Shown: one piece after another, positions 1-5,984 of the stretch
Numbering within the stretch: position 1 is the first letter of the stretch
Layout: each line of letters opens with the position of its first letter
Origin: an uncultured Oscillospiraceae bacterium
Lineage (GTDB): Bacteria > Bacillota > Clostridia > Oscillospirales > Oscillospiraceae
Assembly (NCBI GenBank): GCA_902497145.1
Contig: CABVDR010000073.1
Location: forward strand, 1-11,749
DNA length: 11,749 nt
Direction of reading: 5' to 3'
Program-made: the position numbers and the translations under genes
Notes under the pieces: generated by a model
Databases searched by the model: none
Seen by the model: the letters and a program-made list of their open reading frames with translations, nothing else
Told to the model about the DNA's origin: nothing

Positions 1-2
1 AG

Positions 3-494
3 ACCCAGTACTACTTCCTGTCCGGCTTCACCTCCAAGCTGGCCGGCACCGAGCGCGGCATCACCGAGCCCACCCCCACCTTCTCCGCCTGCTTCGGCCA
101 GGCCTTCCTGGAGCTGCACCCCACCAAGTACGGTGAGGAGCTGGTGAAGAAGATGGAGAAGAGCGGCGCCAAGGCCTATCTGGTCAACACCGGCTGGAAC
201 GGCACCGGCAAGCGCATCTCCATCAAGGACACCCGCGGCATCATCGACGCCATCCTGGACGGCTCCATCCTGAAGGCGGAGACCAAGACCATCCCCTACT
301 TCAACTTCGCCGTTCCCACCGAGCTGCCCGGCGTGGACACCAACATTCTGGATCCCCGCAACACCTACGCGGATCCTACCGAGTGGGACACCAAGGCCAA
401 GGACCTGGCTGCCCGCTTCGTGAAGAACTTCGCCAAGTACACCACCAACGACGCCGGCAAGGCTCTGGTCGCTGCCGGTCCTAAGGCGGAGTAA
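3..494 (+). CDS. pckA: Phosphoenolpyruvate carboxykinase (ATP), C-terminal part
   Basis: Partial gene: the frame is open from the window edge (first full codon at 3) and ends at TAA 492-494, giving the last 163 residues of a protein normally about 530-540 long. ATP-type PEP carboxykinase interconverts oxaloacetate plus ATP with PEP plus CO2 in the cytoplasm; in anaerobic gut clostridia it often runs toward oxaloacetate and makes ATP. Visible family signatures are the segment TSKLAGTERGITEPTPTFS, the FGQAFLELHP stretch, the nucleotide-site region NTGWNGTGKRISIKDTRGI, and the late PTELPGVD and DPRNTYADP segments. Codons are strongly biased to G/C third positions, as in highly expressed genes of such genomes. 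It is followed directly by a strong terminator. Identity is secure; only the N-terminal part is missing. Confidence 0.96.
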   Translation, partial: TQYYFLSGFTSKLAGTERGITEPTPTFSACFGQAFLELHPTKYGEELVKKMEKSGAKAYLVNTGWNGTGKRISIKDTRGIIDAILDGSILKAETKTIPYFNFAVPTELPGVDTNILDPRNTYADPTEWDTKAKDLAARFVKNFAKYTTNDAGKALVAAGPKAE

Positions 495-517
495 TCCCGT
501 TTCCCATACATAGGTCA

Positions 518-551
518 TTCGGGGCGCCGCGCCTGCGGCGCCCCGAATTTT
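518..551 (+). terminator. Rho-independent terminator after pckA
   Basis: A perfect 13-bp stem (518-530 with 535-547) closes on the tetraloop GCCT and is followed by TTTT at 548-551. It lies 23 bases after the pckA stop. It fills most of the 72-base gap before the next gene, whose ribosome binding site starts only a few bases later, so there is little room for a separate promoter. The downstream gene may depend on readthrough. Confidence 0.9.
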
Positions 552-566
552 GCAAGTGAGGTAACC

Positions 567-1235
567 ATGAAGCGATATCAAACTTCTGAGACCCTGCCCG
601 TGGGTCTGCTGCTGGCCCTGGCGGGGGGCCTGCTGGATGCCTACAGCTACTTGAACCGGGGAGAGGTTTTTGCCACGGCAGAGACCGGCAACCTGGTGCT
701 GCTGGGCATTAACGTATCTATGGGCAACTGGTCCCAGGCTCTGCACTATCTGCTGCCCGTGCTGGCCTACACCGCCGGTGTACTGGTCACCGAGCTGCTT
801 CGCCGTCACTTGGAGGACGAGGGCGGCTGGCTCCACTGGCGGCAGTACCTGCTGCTGGTGGAGTGCGTGGTCATCGCCGTGGTGGCCTTCCTCCCCCAGA
901 CTCTCAACCCCCTGGCAAATCTGATGATCTCCTTTGCCAGCGCGGTGCAGGTAGACTCCTTCCGGAAATTTAACGGCTGCGGCTGCGCCACTACCATGTG
1001 TACCGGCAACCTGAGAAGCGGCACCGAGCACCTGTTCTTCTTCCTCTCCCACCGGGAGCGGGACGCGCTGAACAAGGTGGGCCTGTACTACGGGTTGATC
1101 CTCAGCTTTGTCATCGGCGCGGTGGTCAGCGGCCTGCTCAGCCACCTGTTCCACAGCCGGACGGTGCTGTGGGCCTGCATTCCCCTGCTCATCGCCTTCG
1201 GGATGATGTTTCGGGAGCGGATACAAAAGAAATAA
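567..1235 (+). CDS. YoaK/DUF1275 family membrane protein
   Basis: 222 residues; ATG 567 is preceded by the ribosome binding site GTGAGGT (556-562). The protein is mostly hydrophobic, with about six predicted membrane segments: near residues 11-27, 35-52, 58-78, 93-112, 168-190 and 196-214. The N-terminal part carries the family pattern: GGLLDAYSYL, then the VFATAETGNLVLLGI segment, resembling the conserved 'G-x-x-D-A, then T-G-N' of YoaK/DUF1275 proteins. A second conserved-looking element, CGCATTMCTGNLRSG, echoes this T-G-N motif and suggests an internal two-fold repeat. The family is widespread and has no established transport substrate, so I assign no function beyond inner-membrane location. 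It sits alone between a terminator and a convergent exporter gene. Confidence 0.9.
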   Translation: MKRYQTSETLPVGLLLALAGGLLDAYSYLNRGEVFATAETGNLVLLGINVSMGNWSQALHYLLPVLAYTAGVLVTELLRRHLEDEGGWLHWRQYLLLVECVVIAVVAFLPQTLNPLANLMISFASAVQVDSFRKFNGCGCATTMCTGNLRSGTEHLFFFLSHRERDALNKVGLYYGLILSFVIGAVVSGLLSHLFHSRTVLWACIPLLIAFGMMFRERIQKK

Positions 1236-1240
1236 CTGCA

Positions 1241-1280
1241 AAACCGGCGCGTGTTTCAAGATAGAAACACGCGCCGGTTT
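1241..1280. terminator. Shared hairpin terminator between convergent genes
   Basis: A perfect 17-bp inverted repeat (1241-1257 with 1264-1280, 6-base loop) lies between the converging YoaK-type and LysE-type genes. The stem ends in AAA/TTT. On the minus strand it is followed by TTTT, so it is a convincing terminator for the exporter; on the plus strand the run is only TTT, giving weaker termination. Confidence 0.88.
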
Positions 1281-1283
1281 CAT

Positions 1284-1868
1284 TCAGGCAAAAAACAGGG
1301 AAACTGCACAGTATACCAGCAGCAGGGCCATCACAGTGTTTACCAAACGGGTATGGCGGGAAAACAGCCGCCGGAAAACAGCTCCAAAGGCTGACCAACA
1401 AAGGGTAAAGATAAAACCGATAAACGCCAGCAGCAAGGCAAAGGCCGTCAGAGGCAGCAGCTGTCCGTGGTAGAAGGGCAGGATATAAGCTTCCATGGAC
1501 AGAATGCAGTAGAGGTAGATCTTAGGGTTCATAAACTGCAAGGCCAACCCGGACCAGAACCCATCCCGGGAGTGGTCCTCCTGAATCTGTCCGGAGCTGG
1601 TAAACGTCTCCCAGGCCAGATAGAGCATATAAAGTGCCCCGGTTGCTAACATGGGCAGCTTGATTTTAGGAATCAGAGTGGATAGCCCATCGCAAAAGGC
1701 GGTGCACAGCAGCATAACCACGGAAAATCCTACCCAAATGCCCAGATTAAAGGGCAGCGCTCCTCGAAATCCCTTTCGGCTCCCGTTGGACATGGACATA
1801 ATGTTGTTCGGTCCGGGGGTGACCGCGGTGACTACGGCATAAGTCAAAAAAGAAAACCAAGGAAACAC
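1284..1868 (-). CDS. LysE/RhtB family amino-acid exporter
   Basis: 194 residues, six predicted membrane segments, cytoplasmic membrane. The N-terminal motif TAVTPGPNNIMSMSNG matches the LysE/RhtB hallmark 'PGPnn' in the first helix; a second family element is LALQFMNPKIYLYC near residues 109-122. Such proteins export amino acids (lysine/arginine, homoserine/threonine, cysteine) by proton antiport; the substrate here cannot be read from sequence. The start is GTG at 1868: the strong purine-rich site GGGAGGGAGGAAG lies just upstream and no better in-frame start exists. The gene diverges from an XRE-cupin regulator and has a near-consensus promoter at 1935-1963. By eye its codons are more A/T-rich than those of its neighbours, which may point to transfer of this two-gene unit. 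Confidence 0.9.
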   Translation of the reverse strand: MFPWFSFLTYAVVTAVTPGPNNIMSMSNGSRKGFRGALPFNLGIWVGFSVVMLLCTAFCDGLSTLIPKIKLPMLATGALYMLYLAWETFTSSGQIQEDHSRDGFWSGLALQFMNPKIYLYCILSMEAYILPFYHGQLLPLTAFALLLAFIGFIFTLCWSAFGAVFRRLFSRHTRLVNTVMALLLVYCAVSLFFA

Positions 1869-1870
1869 GT

Positions 1871-1899
1871 TTGACTTCCTCCCTCCCAGATGATAAAAT
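1871..1899 (+). promoter_or_regulatory. Sigma-A-type promoter of the XRE-cupin gene
   Basis: TTGACT (1871-1876), a 17-base spacer, and TAAAAT (1894-1899) form a good sigma-A promoter pointing at the regulator; the predicted start of transcription is about 1906. It overlaps the ribosome binding site and start region of the divergent exporter, so polymerase bound here and exporter mRNA elongation must interfere. Confidence 0.7.
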
Positions 1900-1906
1900 A
1901 CAAGAC

Positions 1907-1921
1907 GATAAGTCCAGTATC
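1907..1921. promoter_or_regulatory. Possible operator between facing promoters
   Basis: GATA-N7-TATC forms a short imperfect dyad between the two -10 boxes, in the 23-base overlap of the predicted transcripts. A regulator bound here could block both promoters. The arms are only 4 bp, so this is a candidate position and not a proven site. Confidence 0.3.
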
Positions 1922-1934
1922 TCGGATTTATTAT

Positions 1935-1963
1935 ATTGTATTATTCATCCATTATGTTGTCAA
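1935..1963 (-). promoter_or_regulatory. Sigma-A-type promoter of the exporter gene
   Basis: On the minus strand, TTGACA (1963-1958) is followed after exactly 17 bases by TACAAT (1940-1935), close to consensus. Transcription would start near 1928, leaving a leader of about 60 bases before GTG 1868. The predicted start lies downstream of the facing promoter's start (about 1906), so the two 5' leaders overlap. Confidence 0.75.
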
Positions 1964-1975
1964 GAGGGGATTTAC

Positions 1976-2521
1976 ATGGACGTAACCAGCCTTGTGGCAA
2001 AAAACGTTAAACAGATTCGAGAGTCAAAAAAACTTACCCTGGACGCAGCTGCTGCCGCCACCGGCGTGTCCCGGAGTATGCTGGCCCAGATTGAAAAGGG
2101 TGAGGTAAACCCCACCATCTCGGTGCTGTGGAAAATTGCCAACGGTTATAAGGTGTCCTTCACCTCCTTGGTGGAGAACCATCAGCCATCGGTTTCTGTT
2201 CTCCGACAGGGGGAACCGCTGTCAGAGGATGAGGGACGGTATCTTAACTATCCCCTCTTCCCCTTTGAAGAACATACCCGCTTTGAGACCTACCGCATTG
2301 TCGTTCAGCCTGGAGGCGCTCTGAATGCCCAGCCCCATTTAAAAGGCTCGGAAGAATATATTACCGTCTTTGCCGGGCAGGTGGAGATCACGGTGGATCA
2401 GGAGACCTTTTCCCTGTCCCGTGGGGATTCCATCCGCTTTCCCTGTGATGTGCCCCACTGTTACCGCAACCCAGGGACAGAGCGTGCGGAGTTAAGCATG
2501 CTCATTTACTATGGAATGTAA
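1976..2521 (+). CDS. XRE-family regulator with C-terminal cupin domain
   Basis: 181 residues. Residues about 8-62 form a Cro/C1-type helix-turn-helix (core: TLDAAAAATGVSRSMLAQIE, then NPTISVLWKIA). Residues about 100-180 form a single cupin barrel: PHLKGSEEYITVFAGQVEI supplies motif 1 and GDSIRFPCDVPHCYRN motif 2, with His and Glu at the usual metal or ligand positions. Such proteins bind DNA and sense a small molecule through the cupin; several control a divergent transporter or amino-acid enzyme. An in-frame TTG at 1871 gives a longer frame, but I chose ATG 1976: AGAGGGG at 1963-1969 is well spaced, homology begins there, and 1871 lies in the promoter. It most likely controls the adjacent LysE-type exporter; the ligand is unknown. 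Confidence 0.9.
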   Translation: MDVTSLVAKNVKQIRESKKLTLDAAAAATGVSRSMLAQIEKGEVNPTISVLWKIANGYKVSFTSLVENHQPSVSVLRQGEPLSEDEGRYLNYPLFPFEEHTRFETYRIVVQPGGALNAQPHLKGSEEYITVFAGQVEITVDQETFSLSRGDSIRFPCDVPHCYRNPGTERAELSMLIYYGM

Positions 2522-2525
2522 CACG

Positions 2526-2556
2526 AAAAAGAGAGGCCTGATGGCCTCTCTTTTTT
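2526..2556. terminator. Bidirectional terminator between regulator and dpaL
   Basis: A 13-bp stem made of AAAAAGAGAGGCC and its complement (2526-2538 with 2543-2555, loop TGAT) ends in T runs on both strands: TTTTTT at 2551-2556 on plus, TTTTT on minus. It serves both convergent genes; the stop codon of the minus gene (2555-2557) overlaps the stem. Confidence 0.92.
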
Positions 2557-3736
2557 ATCCTTGCAGAATCTTTTGATAGTTGGCCCGGTCGGTGTCCCCC
2601 TCGGTGCTGATGCACAGCACCCGGGCTTTGGGACCCAGCCCCAGGGTCCAGCACAGATCATGGAGCCGCTCCTCCTGGAGAATTCCCGCCAGGGCGCCTA
2701 CTCCAACTGCCCCCGACTCCCCCGAGACAACAGCCGGATCGCTCCCCCGGGGGCGGCCCAGCAGCCGCATCCCCAGGGCGGCGTAGTCGTCCGAACAGGA
2801 CAAAAAGGCGTCGGCGCAGGGACCCAGAATGTCCCAAGCTAAGGTACAGGGCTCCCCGCAGCACAAGCCGGCCATCATACTGTGCATTTCCCCGGTTACC
2901 GGGTGCATCTGCCCGTCCGCCGCCTGGGCGGTACGATAGAGGCAGTCGGCCTGGTCTGGCTCCACAATGCAGGTAACGGGACAGCTCTTTCCCCACCGGC
3001 ACTGGGCGCTGCCCAGCACTGCCCCGGCAAAGCTGCCCACCCCCGCCTGCAAAAACAGGTGGGTGGGAGGTTCCTCCCCGGCCTCATCCAGCTGGTCAAA
3101 GATCTCCCCGGCCAAGGTGGTATAGCCCTCCATGATCCAAGCGGGGATCTGCTCATACCCCGGCCAGGCGGTGTCCTGGATCAGCACCCAGCCCTCCTCC
3201 TCCCCCTTCCGGGCGGCCAGACGCACTGCATCGTCGTAGTTGAGATCGGTGATCTCCGCCTGAGCTCCTAAGGCCCGGATATTCTCCAGCCGCTCCCGGG
3301 CGCTGCCCTTGGGGAGGTAGACCACTGCCCGCTGTCCCAGTTCCCGGGCCGCCCAGGCCACACCCCGGCCGTGGTTTCCGTCGGTGGCGGTGACGAAGGT
3401 GACCTCCCCCAGCTTCTCCCGGCTCTCCGGGGCGGTGAGGGCCTGGAAGGTGAGTGCTTCCCCCTCCAGCCCCAGCTTTTCCCCCATCCATCGGGCAATG
3501 GCGTAGCTGCCTCCCAGGGCCTTGAAGGCGTTGAGTCCAAAGCGTTTGGACTCATCCTTCACCCACAGCTTGTCCACCCCCAGCTCCCTGGCCAGGGCGG
3601 GCAGGGCAACCAGCGGAGTGGGCGCGTAGCCGGGGACCGTGCGGTGAAAGGCCATGGCCCGCTCCACCGCCCTTTGGTCGGTGCAGGCAAAGGCGCCGGG
3701 CTGGGGCTGGACTGTCCGGTTTACGTAGTAGTTCAT
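2555..3736 (-). CDS. dpaL: Diaminopropionate ammonia-lyase (PLP-dependent)
   Basis: 393 residues, near the usual ~400. This fold-type II PLP enzyme converts 2,3-diaminopropionate (either enantiomer in the studied enzymes) to pyruvate and two ammonia, in the cytoplasm. Visible: KDESKRFGLNAFKALGGSYA with the Schiff-base lysine at K72; TATDGNHGRGVAWAA with D119, the position of the second catalytic base known in the E. coli enzyme (YgeX); a glycine-rich phosphate loop in QAGVGSFAGAVLG; and the C-terminal VVSGESGAVGVGAL segment. These set it apart from threonine dehydratases. Start: ATG 3736 follows GGAAGGAGGATCTT; an in-frame start at 3772 has no such site. Monocistronic between two terminators, with its own promoter. 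It provides pyruvate and nitrogen, or removes a toxic amino acid. Confidence 0.92.
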   Translation of the reverse strand: MNYYVNRTVQPQPGAFACTDQRAVERAMAFHRTVPGYAPTPLVALPALARELGVDKLWVKDESKRFGLNAFKALGGSYAIARWMGEKLGLEGEALTFQALTAPESREKLGEVTFVTATDGNHGRGVAWAARELGQRAVVYLPKGSARERLENIRALGAQAEITDLNYDDAVRLAARKGEEEGWVLIQDTAWPGYEQIPAWIMEGYTTLAGEIFDQLDEAGEEPPTHLFLQAGVGSFAGAVLGSAQCRWGKSCPVTCIVEPDQADCLYRTAQAADGQMHPVTGEMHSMMAGLCCGEPCTLAWDILGPCADAFLSCSDDYAALGMRLLGRPRGSDPAVVSGESGAVGVGALAGILQEERLHDLCWTLGLGPKARVLCISTEGDTDRANYQKILQG

Positions 3737-3783
3737 AAGATCCTCCTTCCACCACAGGCAATCTGGGGGCAATTTCTGATCTG

Positions 3784-3813
3784 ATTATAGCATAGGGGCC
3801 ACCCCCATGTCAT
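3784..3813 (-). promoter_or_regulatory. Promoter of dpaL with extended -10
   Basis: On the minus strand TGCTATAAT provides a perfect -10 (3789-3784) with the TGn extension. A moderate -35, ATGACA (3813-3808), lies 18 bases upstream. Predicted start is near 3777, about 40 bases before ATG 3736. Confidence 0.65.
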
Positions 3814-3819
3814 CCCGGC

Positions 3820-3848
3820 AAAAAAATTGGCCGCCCCGAAGGGCGGCC
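3820..3848 (-). terminator. Terminator of the Cys-rich miniprotein gene
   Basis: Read on minus, GGCCGCCC-TTCG-GGGCGGCC (3848-3829) followed by AATTTTTTT. The stable C(UUCG)G loop and seven Ts make a strong terminator 21 bases after the miniprotein stop. It isolates this gene from dpaL downstream. Confidence 0.92.
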
Positions 3849-3868
3849 CGGCGATCGCCTATGTTTGC

Positions 3869-4009
3869 TCAGCAGCAGCCGCAGCCACTATTGCCGCTGT
3901 TGCCGCAGCTGTTCCCACTGCCATTGCCGCAGCAGCAGCACAGGATCAGGATGAGGACGATGATCCACAGGCAGCCACCGCCGCCAAAGCCATTATTGCA
4001 GCACCCCAT
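3869..4009 (-). CDS. 46-residue Cys/Gly-rich membrane miniprotein
   Basis: Too short for usual gene lists, but well supported: ATG 4009 follows a full AGGAGGT site 7 bases upstream (4024-4018), TGA is at 3871-3869, and the gene has its own promoter and terminator. The product starts MGCCNNGFGGGG, continues with a short hydrophobic stretch CLWIIVLILILCCCC (residues 13-27), and ends in a Gly/Asn/Ser/Cys tail with GCGCC. It has 11 cysteines in 46 residues. The layout (glycine-rich N-terminus, one membrane segment, low-complexity tail) resembles small sporulation proteins of the YjcZ type and the clostridial miniproteins some databases label 'chorion class high-cysteine'. I infer a late sporulation envelope role from this and from its sigma K-like promoter. 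The exact function is unknown. Confidence 0.8.
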   Translation of the reverse strand: MGCCNNGFGGGGCLWIIVLILILCCCCGNGSGNSCGNSGNSGCGCC

Positions 4010-4040
4010 AATGAGTACCTCCTGAAATGAAAGTTTTGAG

Positions 4041-4055
4041 GCGGCTGTGAGCCGC
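4041..4055 (-). repeat. Short hairpin in the miniprotein mRNA leader
   Basis: GCGGCT and AGCCGC, separated by 3 bases, form a 6-bp stem between the predicted transcription start (about 4059) and the ribosome binding site. It would sit at the very 5' end of the mRNA and could stabilise it. No regulatory role is shown. Confidence 0.45.
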
Positions 4056-4065
4056 TCTCCATTCC

Positions 4066-4093
4066 ATACTATGTGCCGGGAGCAAAAGGGTGC
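4066..4093 (-). promoter_or_regulatory. Sigma K/E-like promoter of the Cys-rich miniprotein
   Basis: Read on minus: GCACC (4093-4089), 15 bases, CATAGTAT (4073-4066), then GG. This equals AC-N16-CATAnnnT, the pattern known for mother-cell sigma K; the -10 also fits sigma E, but the -35 does not. Predicted start is about 4059, 50 bases before ATG 4009. The same string occurs at 11031-11058 before another Cys-rich gene. Confidence 0.65.
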
Positions 4094-4126
4094 AAAAAAA
4101 CTGCCCGGGAAAATCCCGGGCAGTTT
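4094..4126 (-). terminator. Terminator of the rex-SLH operon
   Basis: A 13-bp stem (4098-4110 with 4114-4126) built on CTGCCCGGGA and its complement, with a 3-base A loop, is followed on minus by a run of seven Ts (4100-4094). It lies 9 bases after the SLH gene stop. Confidence 0.92.
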
Positions 4127-4134
4127 GAAATGGG

Positions 4135-5214
4135 TCAGCTGAGAAAGCGGTTGCTGAAGTTCATCAGGATGCCGGCCACCTCGGCCCGGCTGGCCGTGTC
4201 GGCGGGACGGAGGGTATTCTCTGCCGAGGGCGTAATCAGGCCGTTGGCCACAGCCCAGGACACCGCATCCTCGGCCCAGTCGGCCACCTGGTCGTAGTCC
4301 CCGTACTGGGTCAGGTCCGCCTGACCGGTGGGCGTGATCCCCAGCTGGGAGATGGCACAGCCCCGGAGCATCACCAGCACCTGCTGGCGGGTGACGCTCT
4401 GTTCCGGAGCAAACAGGCCGTTGCCCAGGCCGGCCGTCACCCCCTGGGAGGCGCCCCAGCTTACGTAGGGGGCGTACCAGCTGTCGGGAGATACATCGGT
4501 AAAGGTGGCGGTGGCGCTGTCCATCTGGTCCTGGGGAGAGCCAGCCAGACGGTACAGCACCGTAACCAGCATGGCCCGGTCCATGGTGACCCCGGGCTCA
4601 AAGGTGTCCGCTCCGGTACCGGAGAACAGGCCCCCTTCATACACAAACTTCACCGAGGGCTGGAACCAGTCCCAGACAGCCACATCCACAAAGGGCAGGT
4701 GGGCGGCCGTGCTGTCGGCAAAGGTGTAGCTGCCCTGGACCCCCAGGTACATCACCCCGGAGGCCACGGTCACCTGGGCGGTGGTGTCCTCCCCCACCAG
4801 GTAGCGGTGCCCCGCGGTGAGCCGGGCGCCGGAGGCTGTCAGCGTCCCGTCGGTGACGTCGATGACCACGCCGCTGTGGGTCACCTGGGCGGAGCCGCCC
4901 AGCACCAGAAAGCCGGAGCCGGTGGGCAGACCGATCACATCCCCTTGGGTGAAGGTGCGGCTCTCCATGGTGTCGCTGTACAGGCCGCTCCCCTCGCCGC
5001 CCCCCTCCAGCTTGGACACCGCCTGGTCGTAGGCATCCTGGAGAGGCTGCGTCGCCGCCTGCTCCAGCTGGGTCTGGGCAGAGGGCAGGAAGGTGTTTTT
5101 CAAATAGCTGAGAGAAACCAGGCTGTCCCCTCCGCTCAGGGCCAGAGCACCTCCGGCCAGCGCCGCGGTGAGGACCAAGGCCCCTGCCGCGACGGCAATT
5201 CTCTTGTGCTTCAT
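4135..5214 (-). CDS. Exported protein with three C-terminal SLH repeats
   Basis: 359 residues. Residues 1-26 are a signal sequence: KHKR, then a long Ala/Leu core ending ALAL. Residues about 30-170 form a unique region with a short helical part (to ~70) and a beta-rich part with threonine/glycine strands. Three SLH repeats follow, near residues 174-224, 238-287 and 304-355, with the usual FxDV starts, W-x-x-x-x-V cores and TR/SRAE-type ends. SLH repeats anchor proteins to secondary cell-wall polymer, so it should sit at the cell surface. Its ATG overlaps the rex stop as ATGA, and GGAAAGGA inside rex is its ribosome binding site, so the two are translationally coupled. I do not recognise the N-terminal region. 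Confidence 0.85.
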   Translation of the reverse strand: MKHKRIAVAAGALVLTAALAGGALALSGGDSLVSLSYLKNTFLPSAQTQLEQAATQPLQDAYDQAVSKLEGGGEGSGLYSDTMESRTFTQGDVIGLPTGSGFLVLGGSAQVTHSGVVIDVTDGTLTASGARLTAGHRYLVGEDTTAQVTVASGVMYLGVQGSYTFADSTAAHLPFVDVAVWDWFQPSVKFVYEGGLFSGTGADTFEPGVTMDRAMLVTVLYRLAGSPQDQMDSATATFTDVSPDSWYAPYVSWGASQGVTAGLGNGLFAPEQSVTRQQVLVMLRGCAISQLGITPTGQADLTQYGDYDQVADWAEDAVSWAVANGLITPSAENTLRPADTASRAEVAGILMNFSNRFLS

Positions 5215-5882
5215 GTCTCGTCCTTTCCTTCTTCCTGCTCCCGCTCATCCTCCCGTTGGGAGATCATATAGCTCAGAGCAAGCAGACTGTCGGAAAAATG
5301 TACGCTTTCGACCACCACGTCCTCTCCGGGAAAGGCGATCTCACAGTTGGTAAAGTTCCAGATGCCGTGCACGCCCGCGGCGACTAACCGCTCCCCCATC
5401 TCCAGGGCGGCGGACTTGGGCACGGTGAGTACCCCTACGCTGACTGGATTTTGCCGCAAAAAATTCTCCAGGGTGTCGGCATGGTAGACCGGTACCCCGG
5501 CGATTTGGGAGCCCACCGTCTTTTCCTGCACGTCGAAGGCGGCCAGCAACTGAAATCCGTTGTTGAAGAATTTAAAGTTTTCAATGAGGGCCCGTCCCAA
5601 GTTGCCTGCCCCCAGCACCACAATGGTGTGTCCCCGGTTGATCCCCAGGATCTCGCCGATCTGCTCCTTTAACCCGTCCACCTTATAACCGTAGCCCTGC
5701 TGGCCGAAGCCGCCGAAACAGAACAGATCCTGGCGGATCTGGGAGGCAGTCAACCCCATGGACTTGCCCAGGGCGCTGGACGAGATGCGGATCACACCTT
5801 TGCGCTGCAGCTCAGAAAGCTGGCGGTAATACCGGGGCAGCCGCCGGATCACCGCCGTAGAAACTCTGGTATTGCGCTTCAT
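5211..5882 (-). CDS. rex: Redox-sensing transcriptional repressor Rex
   Basis: 223 residues, typical length. Rex is a dimeric repressor that binds DNA when NAD+ is high and releases it when NADH rises, controlling fermentation and NADH-reoxidising genes. Visible: an N-terminal winged helix (residues 1-75; AVIRRLPRYYRQLSEL, then SQIRQDLFCFGGFGQQGYGY), the Rossmann NAD(H) loop GAGNLGRAL at 91-99, the following acidic strand end AAFDV, and the C-terminal swapped helix (SDSLLALSYMI). The acidic C-terminal tail (REDEREQEEGKDE) is longer than usual. ATG 5882 follows GGAGCGGGATT. It has its own sigma A-type promoter and an overlapping downstream SLH gene, an unusual partner. The leader dyad at 5892-5911 may control it. 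Confidence 0.96.
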   Translation of the reverse strand: MKRNTRVSTAVIRRLPRYYRQLSELQRKGVIRISSSALGKSMGLTASQIRQDLFCFGGFGQQGYGYKVDGLKEQIGEILGINRGHTIVVLGAGNLGRALIENFKFFNNGFQLLAAFDVQEKTVGSQIAGVPVYHADTLENFLRQNPVSVGVLTVPKSAALEMGERLVAAGVHGIWNFTNCEIAFPGEDVVVESVHFSDSLLALSYMISQREDEREQEEGKDET

Positions 5883-5891
5883 AATCCCGCT

Positions 5892-5911
5892 CCAATATTC
5901 GAAACTATTGG
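5892..5911 (-). promoter_or_regulatory. Dyad in the rex leader, overlapping start and RBS
   Basis: CCAATA and TATTGG are perfect 6-bp arms with 8 bases between. The dyad begins 4 bases after the -10, covers the predicted start of transcription, and its 3' arm includes the GG of the rex ribosome site GGAG. It could be an operator or an mRNA hairpin hiding the site. It does not match the known Rex-site pattern TTGTnAA-N4-TTnACAA, so autoregulation by Rex is unproven. Confidence 0.5.
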
Positions 5912-5915
5912 TTAC

Positions 5916-5944
5916 AGTTTACCCCATCCCTCTTTTTCTGTCAA
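5916..5944 (-). promoter_or_regulatory. Sigma-A-type promoter of rex
   Basis: TTGACA (5944-5939), a spacer of exactly 17 bases, and TAAACT (5921-5916) on minus. Predicted start is about 5909. It lies 40 bases past the sigE stop, with no terminator between, so rex gets both its own transcripts and possible readthrough from spoIIGA-sigE. Confidence 0.75.
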
Positions 5945-5984
5945 ACCATTTTCCCCGCTCTCCCCTGGAAATCCATGTCTGCTC

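Noticed and set aside
1871..1975. 35-residue N-terminal extension of the XRE-cupin regulator from TTG
   Set aside because: This TTG is part of the -35 box of its own promoter; ATG 1976 has a good site and matches the family start.
3807..4030. Plus-strand Ala-rich and Pro/Gln-rich frames
   Set aside because: They mirror the Gly/Cys codons of the minus-strand miniprotein, span its terminator, and have no ribosome binding site.
4699..5271. 190-codon plus-strand frame
   Set aside because: Antisense to the SLH gene, rich in Gly/His/Gln in the way of frame shadows, no ribosome site.
5892..5911. Rex binding site for autoregulation
   Set aside because: The dyad lacks the TTGTnAA-type arms and has the wrong spacer sequence; kept only as an unassigned dyad.
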